From: Reyranella sp.
GTDB lineage: Bacteria > Pseudomonadota > Alphaproteobacteria > Reyranellales > Reyranellaceae
Assembly: GCA_022844015.1 (NCBI GenBank)
Contig: JALHMO010000002.1
Location: forward strand, 36,457-100,456
Reading direction: 5' to 3'
DNA length: 64,000 nucleotides
Both the position numbers and the translations under genes were made by a program. The notes under the pieces are model-generated. The model worked only from the letters and a program-made list of their open reading frames with translations. It had not been told where the DNA came from and did no database searches. Of the stretch, positions 1 through 8,969 are shown piece by piece. Positions within the stretch are counted from its first letter, which is position 1, and every line of letters begins with the position of its first letter.

Positions 1-127
1 ATGCCGTGCGGGCTGAGGACAGGAATCATCGTCATGCCGGCAAACGTCGCCCGGATCCCAGGCGCTCGCTATCCATGTCGCGCCATTGACCGTCGCCGAG
101 AGGCCAGAGCGCAGGCACGCCGGCCCG

Positions 128-1303
128 TCACGACGCGATGGGACCAAGCCTGAACATCGAGATGTCGCGGTGCGTCTCGCCCAGCGCCATCTGGGCGAGC
201 AGCTCGCCGATGCCGGCGGAGTGCTTGAAGCCGTGCCCCGAGCACGGCGAGGCGATGATGATGCGGTCGTGCTCCGGATGGCGGTCGATGATGAAGCGCG
301 CGCCGTCGACCCACGTGTAGAGGCAGATCTTGCTCTTGACGCACACCGGCGATAGGCCGAGCAAGTACGGTCCGACATAGGTCTCGTACATGTCGCGGAT
401 TTCCTGCGGGCTCGCCGTTCGGTCGACGGTCTCGGGCGTGACCTCCAACTCGTATTGCTCGCTGGCGATCTTCACGCCCTCGTCGATGCCGCCGGTCGCG
501 GGAAAGCCGTAGATCACCTGCGGTGCCGGCACCTGCCAGATGTAGACCGGGAAGCGGTCGGGGCTGAACTGGGCATGGGCCGCCGCGTCGCGCGCGCGGA
601 ACCAGTAGAGGACCTGGCGCGTGATCTTGAACGTCCTGGCGAGCTCGGGCTCGAGCAGCTGCGGCAGCCACGGGCCGGCCGACACGATCAGCTGCCTCGC
701 CTCGTACGTTCCCTTGTCGGTCGTCACGCTGACCACTCCGTCCTTCTGCCGGAAGGACGTCACCGTCTCGTTCACGTGCAGCTCGGCGCCGAGCTCCCGC
801 GCCCGCCGCAACTGGACCTCGATGCACAGCTCGGGGCGGACGAAGCCGCTGACGCGATCGAGGTAGCCCTCGTCGCCGTCGGAGAAATTGAAGGCGGGAA
901 AGCGGGCGCGCATTGCGGCAGTGTCGAGCAGGCTGTAGTCGACGCCGGCCCGATCGGCTGCATTGACCGTCGCGGCGAGGAACGCATCGATGCCGTGGCT
1001 CAGCGCCCGCTCGCCCTTGCCCGAGATCACCAGCATGCCGTTCTGGGTCAGGAGCTCGACGCCGAGCTCGGCCTCGAGCGCGCGCCAGATCTCGTGCGAG
1101 CGCAGGACGAAGGCCGAGTACTCGGGACCCTCGCCGCAGGCGATGCGGGTGACGCGCGTGTCGCCGTGGGTCGAGCCGTGCTCATGCGGCGGCGCATGGC
1201 GGTCGATGCCGAGCACCCGCGCGCCGCGCCGGGCAAGCTGCCAGGCCGCCGCCGAGCCCATGGCACCGAGGCCGAGCACGGCGACGTCGTAGGTCGGGGT
1301 CAT
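128..1303 (-). CDS. Sarcosine / N-methyl amino acid oxidase (FAD, monomeric type)
   Basis: The protein has 391 residues, the usual length of monomeric sarcosine oxidase and N-methyltryptophan oxidase. A dinucleotide-binding GLGAMGSA motif lies at residues 11-18. The motif KSKICLYTW puts Cys327 where the family attaches FAD covalently, and it is followed by the usual FIIDRHP segment. Members oxidatively demethylate secondary amino acids in the cytoplasm, giving formaldehyde, H2O2 and the free amino acid. The substrate cannot be told from sequence. The stop of the gene lies 127 bases from the window edge. A rhodanese gene lies upstream on the same strand, 17 bases away, so the two are probably co-transcribed. 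The family call is firm. Confidence 0.9.
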   Translation of the reverse strand: MTPTYDVAVLGLGAMGSAAAWQLARRGARVLGIDRHAPPHEHGSTHGDTRVTRIACGEGPEYSAFVLRSHEIWRALEAELGVELLTQNGMLVISGKGERALSHGIDAFLAATVNAADRAGVDYSLLDTAAMRARFPAFNFSDGDEGYLDRVSGFVRPELCIEVQLRRARELGAELHVNETVTSFRQKDGVVSVTTDKGTYEARQLIVSAGPWLPQLLEPELARTFKITRQVLYWFRARDAAAHAQFSPDRFPVYIWQVPAPQVIYGFPATGGIDEGVKIASEQYELEVTPETVDRTASPQEIRDMYETYVGPYLLGLSPVCVKSKICLYTWVDGARFIIDRHPEHDRIIIASPCSGHGFKHSAGIGELLAQMALGETHRDISMFRLGPIAS

Positions 1304-1320
1304 GCAGGCTCCGCGCCGGC

Positions 1321-1698
1321 TCAGGTCTTCTCGACGGTGCCGCCGGCGTCCACCCAGCCTTTGAAGCCGCCGAGGTTGCGCACGTTGTCGTAGCCCATGT
1401 CCTTGAGCGTCTTGCCGACCAGGGCGGAGCGCCCGCCGGAGGCGCAGTAGGCGACCACGGTCTTGCTGCGGTCGAACGCCTTGTCGTGCATCGCCGAAGC
1501 GGGATCGGCACGGAACTCGACAAGGCCGCGCGGGATGGCGAGCGCGCCCGGCACCTTGCCGGAAGCGGCGACCTCGGGCGGCTCGCGCACGTCGAGGAAC
1601 AACACGTCGGCGCGGCCGACCAGCGCCTTGGCATCCTCCGGGCTGATGCGCGGCACCGCCGCCTCGGCCTCGGCCAGCATCGATTGAACGGTCTTCAT
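1321..1698 (-). CDS. Single-domain rhodanese-like protein
   Basis: 125 residues forming one rhodanese domain. The active-site loop CASGGRS begins at Cys85, which would carry the persulfide. The C-terminal segment NLGGFKGWVDAGG is the typical rhodanese ending. There is no signal peptide, so it should be cytoplasmic and act as a sulfur carrier or transferase. It lies between the MFS exporter and the amine oxidase on the same strand, with a 43-base gap to the exporter and 17 bases to the oxidase. The acceptor is unknown. Confidence 0.88.
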   Translation of the reverse strand: MKTVQSMLAEAEAAVPRISPEDAKALVGRADVLFLDVREPPEVAASGKVPGALAIPRGLVEFRADPASAMHDKAFDRSKTVVAYCASGGRSALVGKTLKDMGYDNVRNLGGFKGWVDAGGTVEKT

Positions 1699-1741
1699 TG
1701 CAATCCTCCTCCTCTGCGTGGTTCGGCGAAGCCGAACGCGT

Positions 1742-2920
1742 CTAAATCGTCCGCCACATCGGTCGCGTCGCCGCCAGGGCCGCGAGCCCGATCAGCCCGG
1801 TCGCCGCCGTCGCCGTCGGCGCGCCGACCTGGTCGGCGAGCCAGCCCAGCCAGACGAAGCCGATCGGCCCGGTGCCAATGCATACCGAGAGGACGCCCAG
1901 GATGCGAGAGCGCATTTCGGTCGGCGCGGCGAGGTAGACGATGGTCGCCTGCAGGGTGGCGAAGCCCGCGCCGGCAACGCCCGTCAGCAGAAGGGCCAGC
2001 CCGGCCGTCGTCGGCTCGGGCGCCAGGGCGAAGGCGATCACGCCGAGCTGATAGGCCGCCACGCTGCCGACATAGACCGGCGCATGCCAGCGCTGGGTCA
2101 GCCAGAACGCCAGCGCGAGGGCGCCGAAGAAGGCGCCGACGCCATCGACGCTGGTCAGGATGCCGATGCCTTCCGGGCCGAGCCCGAGCTGGTCGCCGCC
2201 GATCACCGGAATCATGCTGATGAAGGGCCAGCCGAACACGTTGTAGATCACGGTCACCACCATGGTGGCGGTGAGCCGCCGGTCGGCGAGCACGATGGCG
2301 AACCCTTCGAGCGTGCGCGCGAGCACTGCGCCGGCGCCCGGCGTCGCCGGCATGCGCGTGCGCACGGCCAGCGTGAGCGCGATGGCGGCGAGGTACATCG
2401 CGGCGTTCATCACGAACGTGCCGTCGATGCCGACGCCGACCAGCAGCAGGCCGCCCACCGTCGGGCCGACCATGCGGCTGGCGTTCAGGCCGCCGACGTC
2501 GAACGCCACGGCCGAGGCCATGCGCTCGCGGCCGACGCTTTCCCCCATCAGGACGCGGCGCACCGGATTGTCGGTCACCCAGCCGAAGCCGTTGACCAGG
2601 CTGGCGAGGGCGAGCTGCCAGACCTCGAGATCGCCCAGCCGGGCTGCGATCGCCAGCGCGATAGAGGTGATCGCCAGCAGGCCGATCACGCCGGCGAGCG
2701 TCAGGCGACGGTCGAACCGCTCGGCGAATGCGCCCAGGAAGGCGCCGAGCAGAGCCATCGGCAGCAGGCGCAGCATGGTGATCGAGGCGACGGCGAGCGC
2801 CGAGCCCGTCTGCTTGTAGACGACGACGCCCATCACGACCGTTTCCATCCAGCGCACGGTCGTGACGATCAGCCCCACCGACCAGAGGCGCCAGAAATCC
2901 GCCGGAAGAGAACGAAGCAT
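1742..2920 (-). CDS. MFS transporter, EntS/MFS_3-like exporter
   Basis: 392 residues with about twelve hydrophobic segments, the normal size of a major facilitator. The N-terminal half contains NPVRRVLMG and DVGGLNASRMVGP, resembling the MFS_3 (enterobactin exporter EntS-like) branch, which mostly exports small molecules. The start at the ATG of MLRSLPADFWRLW is preferred because the TM series begins soon after. A longer reading frame upstream has no transporter-like residues. It heads a minus-strand run with the rhodanese and oxidase genes. The substrate is unknown. Confidence 0.82.
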   Translation of the reverse strand: MLRSLPADFWRLWSVGLIVTTVRWMETVVMGVVVYKQTGSALAVASITMLRLLPMALLGAFLGAFAERFDRRLTLAGVIGLLAITSIALAIAARLGDLEVWQLALASLVNGFGWVTDNPVRRVLMGESVGRERMASAVAFDVGGLNASRMVGPTVGGLLLVGVGIDGTFVMNAAMYLAAIALTLAVRTRMPATPGAGAVLARTLEGFAIVLADRRLTATMVVTVIYNVFGWPFISMIPVIGGDQLGLGPEGIGILTSVDGVGAFFGALALAFWLTQRWHAPVYVGSVAAYQLGVIAFALAPEPTTAGLALLLTGVAGAGFATLQATIVYLAAPTEMRSRILGVLSVCIGTGPIGFVWLGWLADQVGAPTATAATGLIGLAALAATRPMWRTI

Positions 2921-3130
2921 GTGTCGGATCAGAAGATCGGTACCGGGTCACGCACGCGATCCATTGTCATCCGCGGCACGGCTTCAGACGGACCAGTCCG
3001 GCGATCCTAGAGCAGGATCGGGCGGCGAGCACCTCTTGTCATCGTGAGCGCCCCTCGCATCCTCGGTCATCCTGAGTGCGGCGCATGCAGAGCACGCCGT
3101 AAGCGAAGGATCGATGTCGCATCGACCAGT

Positions 3131-3250
3131 ACCACCTCATCCTGAGGAGCCACGCGAAGCATGGCGTCTCGAAGGATGCGGATCGGACAAGGTGCGTGCA
3201 GCCCATGCTTCGAGACGCGCCCTCAGGGCGCTCCTCAGCATGAGGTTGGG
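3131..3250. repeat. REP-like palindromic repeat, copy A
   Basis: The block starts CCTCATCCTGAGGAGC and ends with the mirror image GCTCCTCAGCATGAGG. Internal TCTCGAAGGATG and CATGCTTCGAGACG segments also pair. The same architecture recurs near 41.99, 53.40 and 61.53 kb, always between genes. The 418-base gap between the MFS exporter and the OmpA gene holds this repeat and nothing else I can recognise. Confidence 0.85.
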
Positions 3251-3338
3251 GTTTGCCCGGCCCTTGGATGAGACCGAGAAAAATGCGGCGCCCGTGAAGA
3301 GGGCGCCGCCGGTCGTTACTCCCCAGCCACGCTACGCG

Positions 3339-4298
3339 TCATTGCACGACGATCTCGACGCGGCGGTTCTGCGGCTCGCGCACGCCGTCGCCGGTCTGCA
3401 CCAGCAGGCCCTGCTCGCCGCGACCGATCACCGCGATCGCCGTCACCGGCACGCCTTCGCGCACCAGCGCGTCCTTGACGGCGTTCGCCCGCCGCAACGA
3501 CAGCGCCATGTTGTAGGCCTCGGTGCCCGAGGTGTCGGTATGGCCGGTCGCGGTGATGCGGGCATTGCCCTTCGTCTTGAAAGCCTGCGCCGCCTGGCGG
3601 ATCGTGGTCAGCGCCTGGTCGCTCAGGTTGGCGCGATCCCAGTCGAAGAACACCATGAACGACGGCGGCGCCACGGGTGCCGCGACCGGCGGCGGCGGCG
3701 GAGGGGCGGACGGCTGGCCGAACTTGTAGCTGAGGCCCAGCATGACCGTGATGTTGTTGTTCTGATAGCCCGGCGGGTTGGTGGTGCCGTAGTAGCGGCC
3801 GTCGAGGTTGATCCGGAAATTCTGGTCGACGTTCCAGCCGACGCCGACAATGCCCTGGTAGGCGAACTGCGTGCTGCACAGCGAGCAGCCGTTGATGTAG
3901 GCATCGGCGAAGGCGATGCCGGCGCCGGCGCCGATGTAGGGCGTGATCGTGGCGCCCGGTGCGAAATCGTACAGCAGGTTGGCCATCACGGAGAGCTGCT
4001 CGATGCGGCCGCGCACGTTGCTGAAGATGTTGCCGAAGTTCGCGGTGCCCGTGCCGTTGTTGCTGCGGAACATGCCTTCCAGCTCGACGCGCGGGCCGAC
4101 GAAGTCGTAGCCGATCACGCCGCCCACGGCGTAACCGAGATCCATGTTGTAGTTGTTGCTGTTCAGCAGCCAGTTGAGGCCGCCCTGGGCGCCGATATAG
4201 ACGCCTGGATTGGATGGTCCGCCGTCGAAGAGCGATTGCGATTGCGCCGTCGCCGGTACGACGAGCAGCGATGCAGCAACCAGGAGGCCTTTGTTCAT
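3339..4298 (-). CDS. OmpA-family outer membrane protein
   Basis: 319 residues from the ATG that precedes a clean signal peptide (MNKGLLVAASLLVVPATAQSQ), with GGAG about eight bases upstream. A longer frame exists but lacks protein-like sequence. Residues about 22-200 are an aromatic-rich beta-barrel of the Omp25/OmpW kind. A proline-rich linker follows, then a C-terminal OmpA peptidoglycan-binding domain with FFDWDRANLSDQA, the GHTDTSGTEAYN segment, LRRANAV and a terminal NRRVEIVVQ. It would tether the outer membrane to the cell wall. It appears monocistronic. Confidence 0.93.
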   Translation of the reverse strand: MNKGLLVAASLLVVPATAQSQSLFDGGPSNPGVYIGAQGGLNWLLNSNNYNMDLGYAVGGVIGYDFVGPRVELEGMFRSNNGTGTANFGNIFSNVRGRIEQLSVMANLLYDFAPGATITPYIGAGAGIAFADAYINGCSLCSTQFAYQGIVGVGWNVDQNFRINLDGRYYGTTNPPGYQNNNITVMLGLSYKFGQPSAPPPPPPVAAPVAPPSFMVFFDWDRANLSDQALTTIRQAAQAFKTKGNARITATGHTDTSGTEAYNMALSLRRANAVKDALVREGVPVTAIAVIGRGEQGLLVQTGDGVREPQNRRVEIVVQ

Positions 4299-4551
4299 GA
4301 GAATGCTCCGGAATTGAGGGACGCACCTCCGAACGGGCCTCGAGTGGTGTCGTTGCCCGGTGCCTCGTCGATCGAGGGCGAGTGTGGCAGGATTACAACA
4401 TCCCGGGCGGCCTGAAGCCGCTGAAAGCAGATCAGCACCAGCTATTCCGAGCGTGGCAACCGGCATGGGCGTCCGTCGCCTTACCCTCCTGAGATGGACG
4501 GACGGATGGCTAATCAGTAGTGTTGCCCGTTGTATCGATAGGGAACGCAAA

Positions 4552-4800
4552 ATGGCCGAGCTCGATCAAGAAATCGCGGCCTTTGAGGCAATGCGGCAGG
4601 ATCTCGAAGCCCACAAGAGTGGAAAGTGGGCTCTGGTTCACGGCCATGACCTTGTCGGCGCATTCGACACATTTGATGCGGCAGCAAACGCTGCAGTGAC
4701 GCAATTCGGACGTGGTCCCTACCTGATCCGCCAGATTGGCGCCCCTCCCGTCATCTTGCCGGCGTCGGCCATGTACACTTTCCCTCATGCTCGAGATTAA
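4552..4800 (+). CDS. Small conserved protein upstream of retropepsin gene
   Basis: 82 residues from MAELDQEIAAFEAMRQ. The frame is open for 64 codons before that, but those residues look random. The sequence contains SGKWALVHGHDLVGAFDTF and FGRGPYLIRQIGAPP. From memory this resembles small proteins commonly encoded directly before retropepsin-like aspartic proteases. The next gene starts inside this one (14-base overlap), implying translational coupling. I know no biochemical function. Local base composition is less GC-biased than the neighbours, which hints at transfer. Confidence 0.6.
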   Translation: MAELDQEIAAFEAMRQDLEAHKSGKWALVHGHDLVGAFDTFDAAANAAVTQFGRGPYLIRQIGAPPVILPASAMYTFPHARD

Positions 4801-5244
4801 GTGCGGCTTCATCAGTGGAGCTGCGGGAGATGGCCGCGACCTACTGGAGATGCATGGACCTACCCTGTTCGTCGACATTGGCTTTGACCCAGCCTACGAC
4901 CCAGCGTCTCCTACCAAACCCGTTTTGGCCGAAACCAAGCTTGGGCGCTCGTCGATACTGGTGCCACCGAAAGCTGCATAGACAATGATCTGGCAATCAA
5001 GCTCGGGCTCCCTGTTGTAGATCGACGCCGGGTAGGAGGAATCAGCGGCCTCAAAGAGGTCAACATGTATTTGGCACACATCCACATCCCAAATCTGAAT
5101 TTCACCATCTATGGCGCTTTCGCGGGCGTCGACCTGATCGCAGGTGGACAGAGACACTACGCTCTCATCGGTCGCACATTCCTTCGGTATTTCAAGATGA
5201 CGTACGACGGCCTCACTGGCGACGTGACGCTATCCGCCCCGTAG
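4787..5244 (+). pseudogene. Retropepsin-like aspartic protease, frameshifted
   Basis: The reading frame from ATG 4787 gives MLEIKCGFISG and PTLFVDIGFDPAYDP, then loses sense after about 4942. The continuation lies one frame back and contains ALVDTGATESCID, the DTGA active site of retropepsin-like proteases, followed by LPVVDRRRVGGISG and ALIGRTFLRYFKM, ending at 5244. A single -1 slip at CTT-TGG-GCG near 4940-4945 joins the halves as one protein of about 152 residues. The catalytic Asp is therefore not reached in the main frame. A one-base deletion or a sequencing error are both possible. The gene pair overlaps the preceding small gene. Confidence 0.72.
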
Positions 5245-5336
5245 GGGCCATGTTTCCAGCTGGCTCGCTACCGGGCGGCCTGACTACGCCTTTGCACTCA
5301 GGCATAGTCGGCGTGATCCAGAGGAGTCGAGAACGC

Positions 5337-5756
5337 ATGGCCGGGGACGATCTGATCGACGCCGCGAAACAAGTGGGCGTGGCGAGCTTCGAGGCGACCT
5401 TCGGGCGCGTGCCCGAGAACTTCAAGCTGCTGGCCGAGCATGCACCGGGGGCGTTCGCGGGCTACGGCCTGATCCGCAGCACGATCATGCGCGACAGGGC
5501 GGCCGGAGGTGCCCTCGACCTCAAGACCAAGGAGCTGATCTTCGCGCTTCTCGATACGCTGATCGGGCAGAAGACCGGCGCCAAGAACCACGCAGCCGCC
5601 GCGCTGCGGCTCGGGCTCACCTTGCCCGAGCTCGCCGAGGGCCTGGTGCAGGTCGTGATGGCGGGCGGCATCACGACCTGGAACGAGACCGGCGCCGACG
5701 TCATGCGACACTGCGTCGAGCTTTCCGCCGCGACCCCAGCGGCCGCCGGAAGCTGA
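5337..5756 (+). CDS. Carboxymuconolactone decarboxylase-family (AhpD-like) protein
   Basis: 139 residues from the ATG at MAGDDLID, which has GAGGAG ten bases upstream. A longer frame to 5250 has no support. The helical core LDLKTKELIFALLDTLIGQKTGAKNHAAAALRLG is typical of the CMD family. The canonical AhpD CxxC is absent: the position reads TGAKNH, keeping only the histidine. That argues against peroxiredoxin-reductase activity and for an uncharacterised CMD-like role. It lies just upstream of the damaged Ivy/racemase locus. Confidence 0.8.
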   Translation: MAGDDLIDAAKQVGVASFEATFGRVPENFKLLAEHAPGAFAGYGLIRSTIMRDRAAGGALDLKTKELIFALLDTLIGQKTGAKNHAAAALRLGLTLPELAEGLVQVVMAGGITTWNETGADVMRHCVELSAATPAAAGS

Positions 5757-5767
5757 GAGGGGTCGTC

Positions 5768-5943
5768 GTGCGAGGGGCCAGGTGCTGGCGGCGCAGGCAA
5801 GTCTCGATCGCGGCGGCCGCAGCGCTCGGCTTCCTGCTCTCGCCTCCGCGCGCCTCCGCGCAGTCGGCACCCTACCTGTTCGATCTCCTGAAGCGCCCGG
5901 CCTTCCGCAAGTCGTTCGACGCGTTGTTCGCCAATGAACGGGC
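5768..5943 (+). pseudogene. N-terminal remnant of an Ivy-like lysozyme inhibitor
   Basis: The frame begins with an arginine-rich signal peptide (RRRQVSIAAAAALGFLLS, then ASAQ) and continues SAPYLFDLLKRPAFRKSFDALFANER. This resembles the start of mature Ivy-family (inhibitor of vertebrate lysozyme) proteins as I remember them. After about 5943 the frame turns into low-complexity nonsense, while the neighbouring frame immediately becomes an internal segment of alanine racemase. The central and C-terminal parts of Ivy, including its CKPHDC loop, are missing. A deletion that fused this gene to the next explains both truncations. The Ivy assignment rests on about 30 residues. Confidence 0.55.
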
Positions 5944-6948
5944 GATGCCTATGGCTTCGGCCTGCAGCAGGTGGCCGCGGTCCTCGCCGAAGGGGGCGTC
6001 GACGGCATCGCCGTCGCCGACCAGGCCGACGCGATCGCGCTGCGCGATCACGAGATACGGGTCCCGATCCTGCTCTATGCCGGCCACCTCGCCAGCCGTG
6101 AGACGGTGCAGGCCACCCTCGCCCACGATCTGATCCCGACCCTGGTCGATACCGCCGAAGCGGCCGCGTACGCCCGGCTGGCGACGCGCCCCCTCGATGT
6201 CTTCGTCAAGGTCGATGTCGGGCTCGAACGGATCGGCGTGCCGGCCGAGCAGGCCGCTGACTTCGTCGTCCATGTCCGCAGCTTGCCCAACCTGCGGGTC
6301 ACCGGCCTCTATACCCATCTGCAGGTGCCGGCCAACGTGACCGACGAATTCCTGCGCTGGCAGGCCGGCCGCTTCGATGCCGTCGTCGCGGCGCTGGCGC
6401 GGACAGGCGCGCCGATGCCCTTGCGGATGCTGGCGTCCAGCGCCTCGCTGGTGCTGATGCCCGGCATCGACTACGACGCCGTCGATCCGGGCAGCCTCCT
6501 GTACGGATCGCGTGGCGCCGCCGCAGGACGCATCGATTTCGGCGTGCGTCCCGTTCTCGACGCCGTCACCAGCCGCATCCTCCAGGTGAAGACGGCGATC
6601 TCGCCGCCCCATCCCGACCAGATGCCGTTTCCGTGGACTCCCGGCATGCGTTTCGCCGTGCTGCCGCTCGGCACGCGCGATGGCCTGCCCCGGTTCAATG
6701 CCGGCCGGGTGCTGATCCGCGGGCGCGCCGCGGCCATCCTCGGGCCGATCTCCATCGAGCACGTGCGGGTCGATGTCACGGACATCTCGGACGCCGCCCC
6801 CGGCGACGAGGCGGTCATCGTCGGGCGCCAGGGCGACGCCGAGATCCCGTTCGGCGAGGTCATGACGCGATGCGGGCACCGGCGCCTCGCCGACCTGGCG
6901 ATGGCGGTGGCGTCGACCATCCCTCGTGTCGGCGCGCGCTCGAGCTAG
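5941..6948 (+). pseudogene. Alanine racemase lacking its N-terminus and PLP lysine
   Basis: Sense begins abruptly at GDAYGFGLQQVAAVLAEGG, which in fold-type III alanine racemases follows directly after the PLP-binding lysine (VKxDAYGxG). A TGA stop lies one codon further upstream (5935-5937), so neither that lysine nor the roughly 40 preceding residues can be encoded. The rest looks intact: KVDVGLERIGV, GLYTHL, a C-terminal beta domain and GDEAVIVGRQG. A GTG at 5971 could start a 325-residue protein, but without the catalytic lysine it should not racemise alanine. The stop overlaps the convergent gene's stop by four bases. Confidence 0.8.
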
Positions 6949-8012
6949 TTGTCCCTGCTCTCCTCGTCCCGGCGCGCCGCCAGCTGCCGCAACTGGCCGT
7001 CGAGCTTGTCGAGCACCGCATCGGCCTGGGCGGCACCCTCGAGCCATTGCGTGTGCTCGCTCGACAGCTGCTCGGCGACGGTCTCGGTGAAGGCGACCAG
7101 CGCCTGTGGTTCGCCGGCCTGCAGGCGAGCGACAATGTCGTCGATGCGCCCGGCCAGCCGGTCCAGGGCGACGACGGCCTTCTCGTAGCGCTCGGCATTG
7201 GCGCGATCGCGCAGCAGGGCCTCGCGGTTGATGGCATAGGCCGCCAGCGCGGCCCCGACGGTGCCGGCCAGGACCAGCCACACGGCGCTCTTTGACTGGC
7301 TGGCGACGATGGCGCCGCTGCCGCCCACGAAGGCGAGCGCGACCGCGAATGCGCTCAGCCGGCTGGTCGACACGGACGACTCGCGGTGGCGCGACGCTCG
7401 TCCGATCATCCACAGCCTCTGGTCGTTCAGCAGGTGAGTGACGACGAGGGCCAGCCCGTACAAGGCCGGGCGCGGACCGGCATCGGCCGCCCGCCGCGCC
7501 GCTTCCCGGAAGACGTCGAGCCGGGCGACTTCCGCTTCGCCGCGCTGGGCGAGCCATCGTCCGGCCCGCCCCTGATCCCGCGCGATGTGACTGAAGAACG
7601 CTCCGACCGCCCCGAGGGCGATGATGACAAGGCCCAGGACATAGAGCTGGGGCGCATTGTCGGGCGCCAGCGTCGTCGCCAGCAGCACCAGGGCGCTGAC
7701 GACACCGGCGCCCGCCAAGCAAATGTTGGCGATGGTCGCCTCGCGCTTCAGGCTCGCCTGCTGCTCGATCGCCTCCTCGTTGTGCCGCAGATAGCTTTCG
7801 ACCCGCAGCGTGACCGGCGTCATCTGCAGGATTGCCGCGAGCTCGGGACACGCCGTCGCGAGCTGCGGCACCAAGGCAGGGACCCGCTGGACGCCGGTCT
7901 CTTTGCCGGTCGCGACCGCCGCCGTGCAATCGGAGAAGGCCGGCAAGGCAGGAGTGCCCGCTGTGGGGGTGACGGGAGGCGGCGGAACGGCGTTGTTCTC
8001 CTGGTCAGGCAT
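6945..8012 (-). CDS. Duplicated SLATT-like four-TM protein
   Basis: 355 residues from the ATG at MPDQENN, which has AAGGAA six bases upstream. An in-frame ATG five codons earlier is possible. After a proline-rich start and a helical region there are two TM pairs (about residues 95-114 and 122-141, then 219-237 and 243-261). Each pair is followed by a helix with R..AE-type residues (RWLAQRGEAEVARL and LLRDRANAERYEKA). That matches the SLATT (SMODS/SLOG-associated 2TM effector) pattern, here in tandem. Family members are proposed pore-forming effectors of nucleotide-triggered conflict systems. It closes the left arm of the island, 54 bases after the lipoprotein gene. The SLATT call is by pattern, not alignment. 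Confidence 0.6.
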   Translation of the reverse strand: MPDQENNAVPPPPVTPTAGTPALPAFSDCTAAVATGKETGVQRVPALVPQLATACPELAAILQMTPVTLRVESYLRHNEEAIEQQASLKREATIANICLAGAGVVSALVLLATTLAPDNAPQLYVLGLVIIALGAVGAFFSHIARDQGRAGRWLAQRGEAEVARLDVFREAARRAADAGPRPALYGLALVVTHLLNDQRLWMIGRASRHRESSVSTSRLSAFAVALAFVGGSGAIVASQSKSAVWLVLAGTVGAALAAYAINREALLRDRANAERYEKAVVALDRLAGRIDDIVARLQAGEPQALVAFTETVAEQLSSEHTQWLEGAAQADAVLDKLDGQLRQLAARRDEESRDN

Positions 8013-8066
8013 GACGTTCCTTGTCATCTGAAAATGCCCTGCGAGGGGCAAGGCTTCGCCCGGTGC

Positions 8067-8969
8067 TCAGGCGGTGCCGCACTGTACACTTCCCCCGTAG
8101 GCATCCCTGTAACGCTGCTCCGCCGCCGCCGCCGCCACTCCTGCCTGCCGCCGGTCGATCCGGCTGGGAGGCTGCTGGCGATTGGCCGCCCAGACCGCCA
8201 GATCGGCCCTCTTGCGCGCCAGGCAGGCAACGCGTGCGTCGTTGACCTGGAAGAAATCCATGACCGAGCCGCCGCGCTGCGCCGTCGCGGGGCCGCCGGC
8301 CGACGCGCCGATCGGTGCGAGCGCGATCGCCTTCTGCCGGCCGGCCTGGTATCCCGCGAGCTGGGCGTCGAAATCGGCGTCGCCGGCGCGCTCGTCGAGA
8401 ATCGCGCGAACCCGGTCGGGCTGCGTGACCTTGTCCTGCGGCTTCAGCAGGCGCCAGGTCTCGGACGATGCCGCGAGGGTGGCGAGGGGACTGGCGACGG
8501 CAAGATAGGCACAGTCGCGCTGCGGCGGAGTCTTGAGCTGCGCGCAGGCCTCGCTGCCGCGGCTCTGTGCCTCGTTCAGCAGCGCCGCGGCGCCCCCGCC
8601 CGCCGCCCCGGGGCTCGAACGTGCCTCCTCGACCAGCGCGAAATGAGCCGCCGACGCGGCCAGGCGATAGAACGCGATCCGCGTCTCGACGTCGGACGAG
8701 GATACGTTCTGCGCCGCCTTCAGCGCTTCGCGCGAGATATTGGCGAAGGCAGGACCGAGATTGGCGCCGGGCGGGACGATCATCGAATCGCCGGAAGCGC
8801 TCGCCGTCCGGCGAGTGGCCTCGCTCTGGCTCGCCTCGATCGTCAGCCTCTCGTACGTTGCCGACAGATCGTCCAAGGTGCGCGCCGCGCATCCCGATAC
8901 CAGGAGAGCGAGCACCGCCCAGAACAGCGCCAGGCGGCCGAGGCGATCGCGTCGCCGCTCTGTCGTCAT
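8067..8969 (-). CDS. Predicted lipoprotein of the island's left arm
   Basis: 300 residues starting at an ATG that overlaps the stop of the upstream gene as ATGA, so the two are translationally coupled. The N-terminus is basic (MTTERRRDRLGR), followed by a hydrophobic stretch and the lipobox LVSGC at about residue 24, predicting lipidation and export. The mature part is alanine-rich and helical, with several Cys residues. I recognise no domain. An export-destined protein co-encoded with a SLATT-like membrane protein suggests that this arm works at the envelope. Confidence 0.68.
   Translation of the reverse strand: MTTERRRDRLGRLALFWAVLALLVSGCAARTLDDLSATYERLTIEASQSEATRRTASASGDSMIVPPGANLGPAFANISREALKAAQNVSSSDVETRIAFYRLAASAAHFALVEEARSSPGAAGGGAAALLNEAQSRGSEACAQLKTPPQRDCAYLAVASPLATLAASSETWRLLKPQDKVTQPDRVRAILDERAGDADFDAQLAGYQAGRQKAIALAPIGASAGGPATAQRGGSVMDFFQVNDARVACLARKRADLAVWAANRQQPPSRIDRRQAGVAAAAAEQRYRDAYGGSVQCGTA

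Noticed and set aside
4787..5244. Programmed -1 frameshifting in the retropepsin gene
   Set aside because: The site CTTGGGCGC lacks a proper X-XXY-YYZ slippery heptamer, and I see no downstream pseudoknot. A mutation or read error is simpler.
5768..6133. A 121-residue secreted fusion protein continuing past the Ivy segment
   Set aside because: After about 5943 the frame becomes Ser/Pro/Arg nonsense, while the overlapping frame encodes racemase, so the tail is an accident of the deletion.
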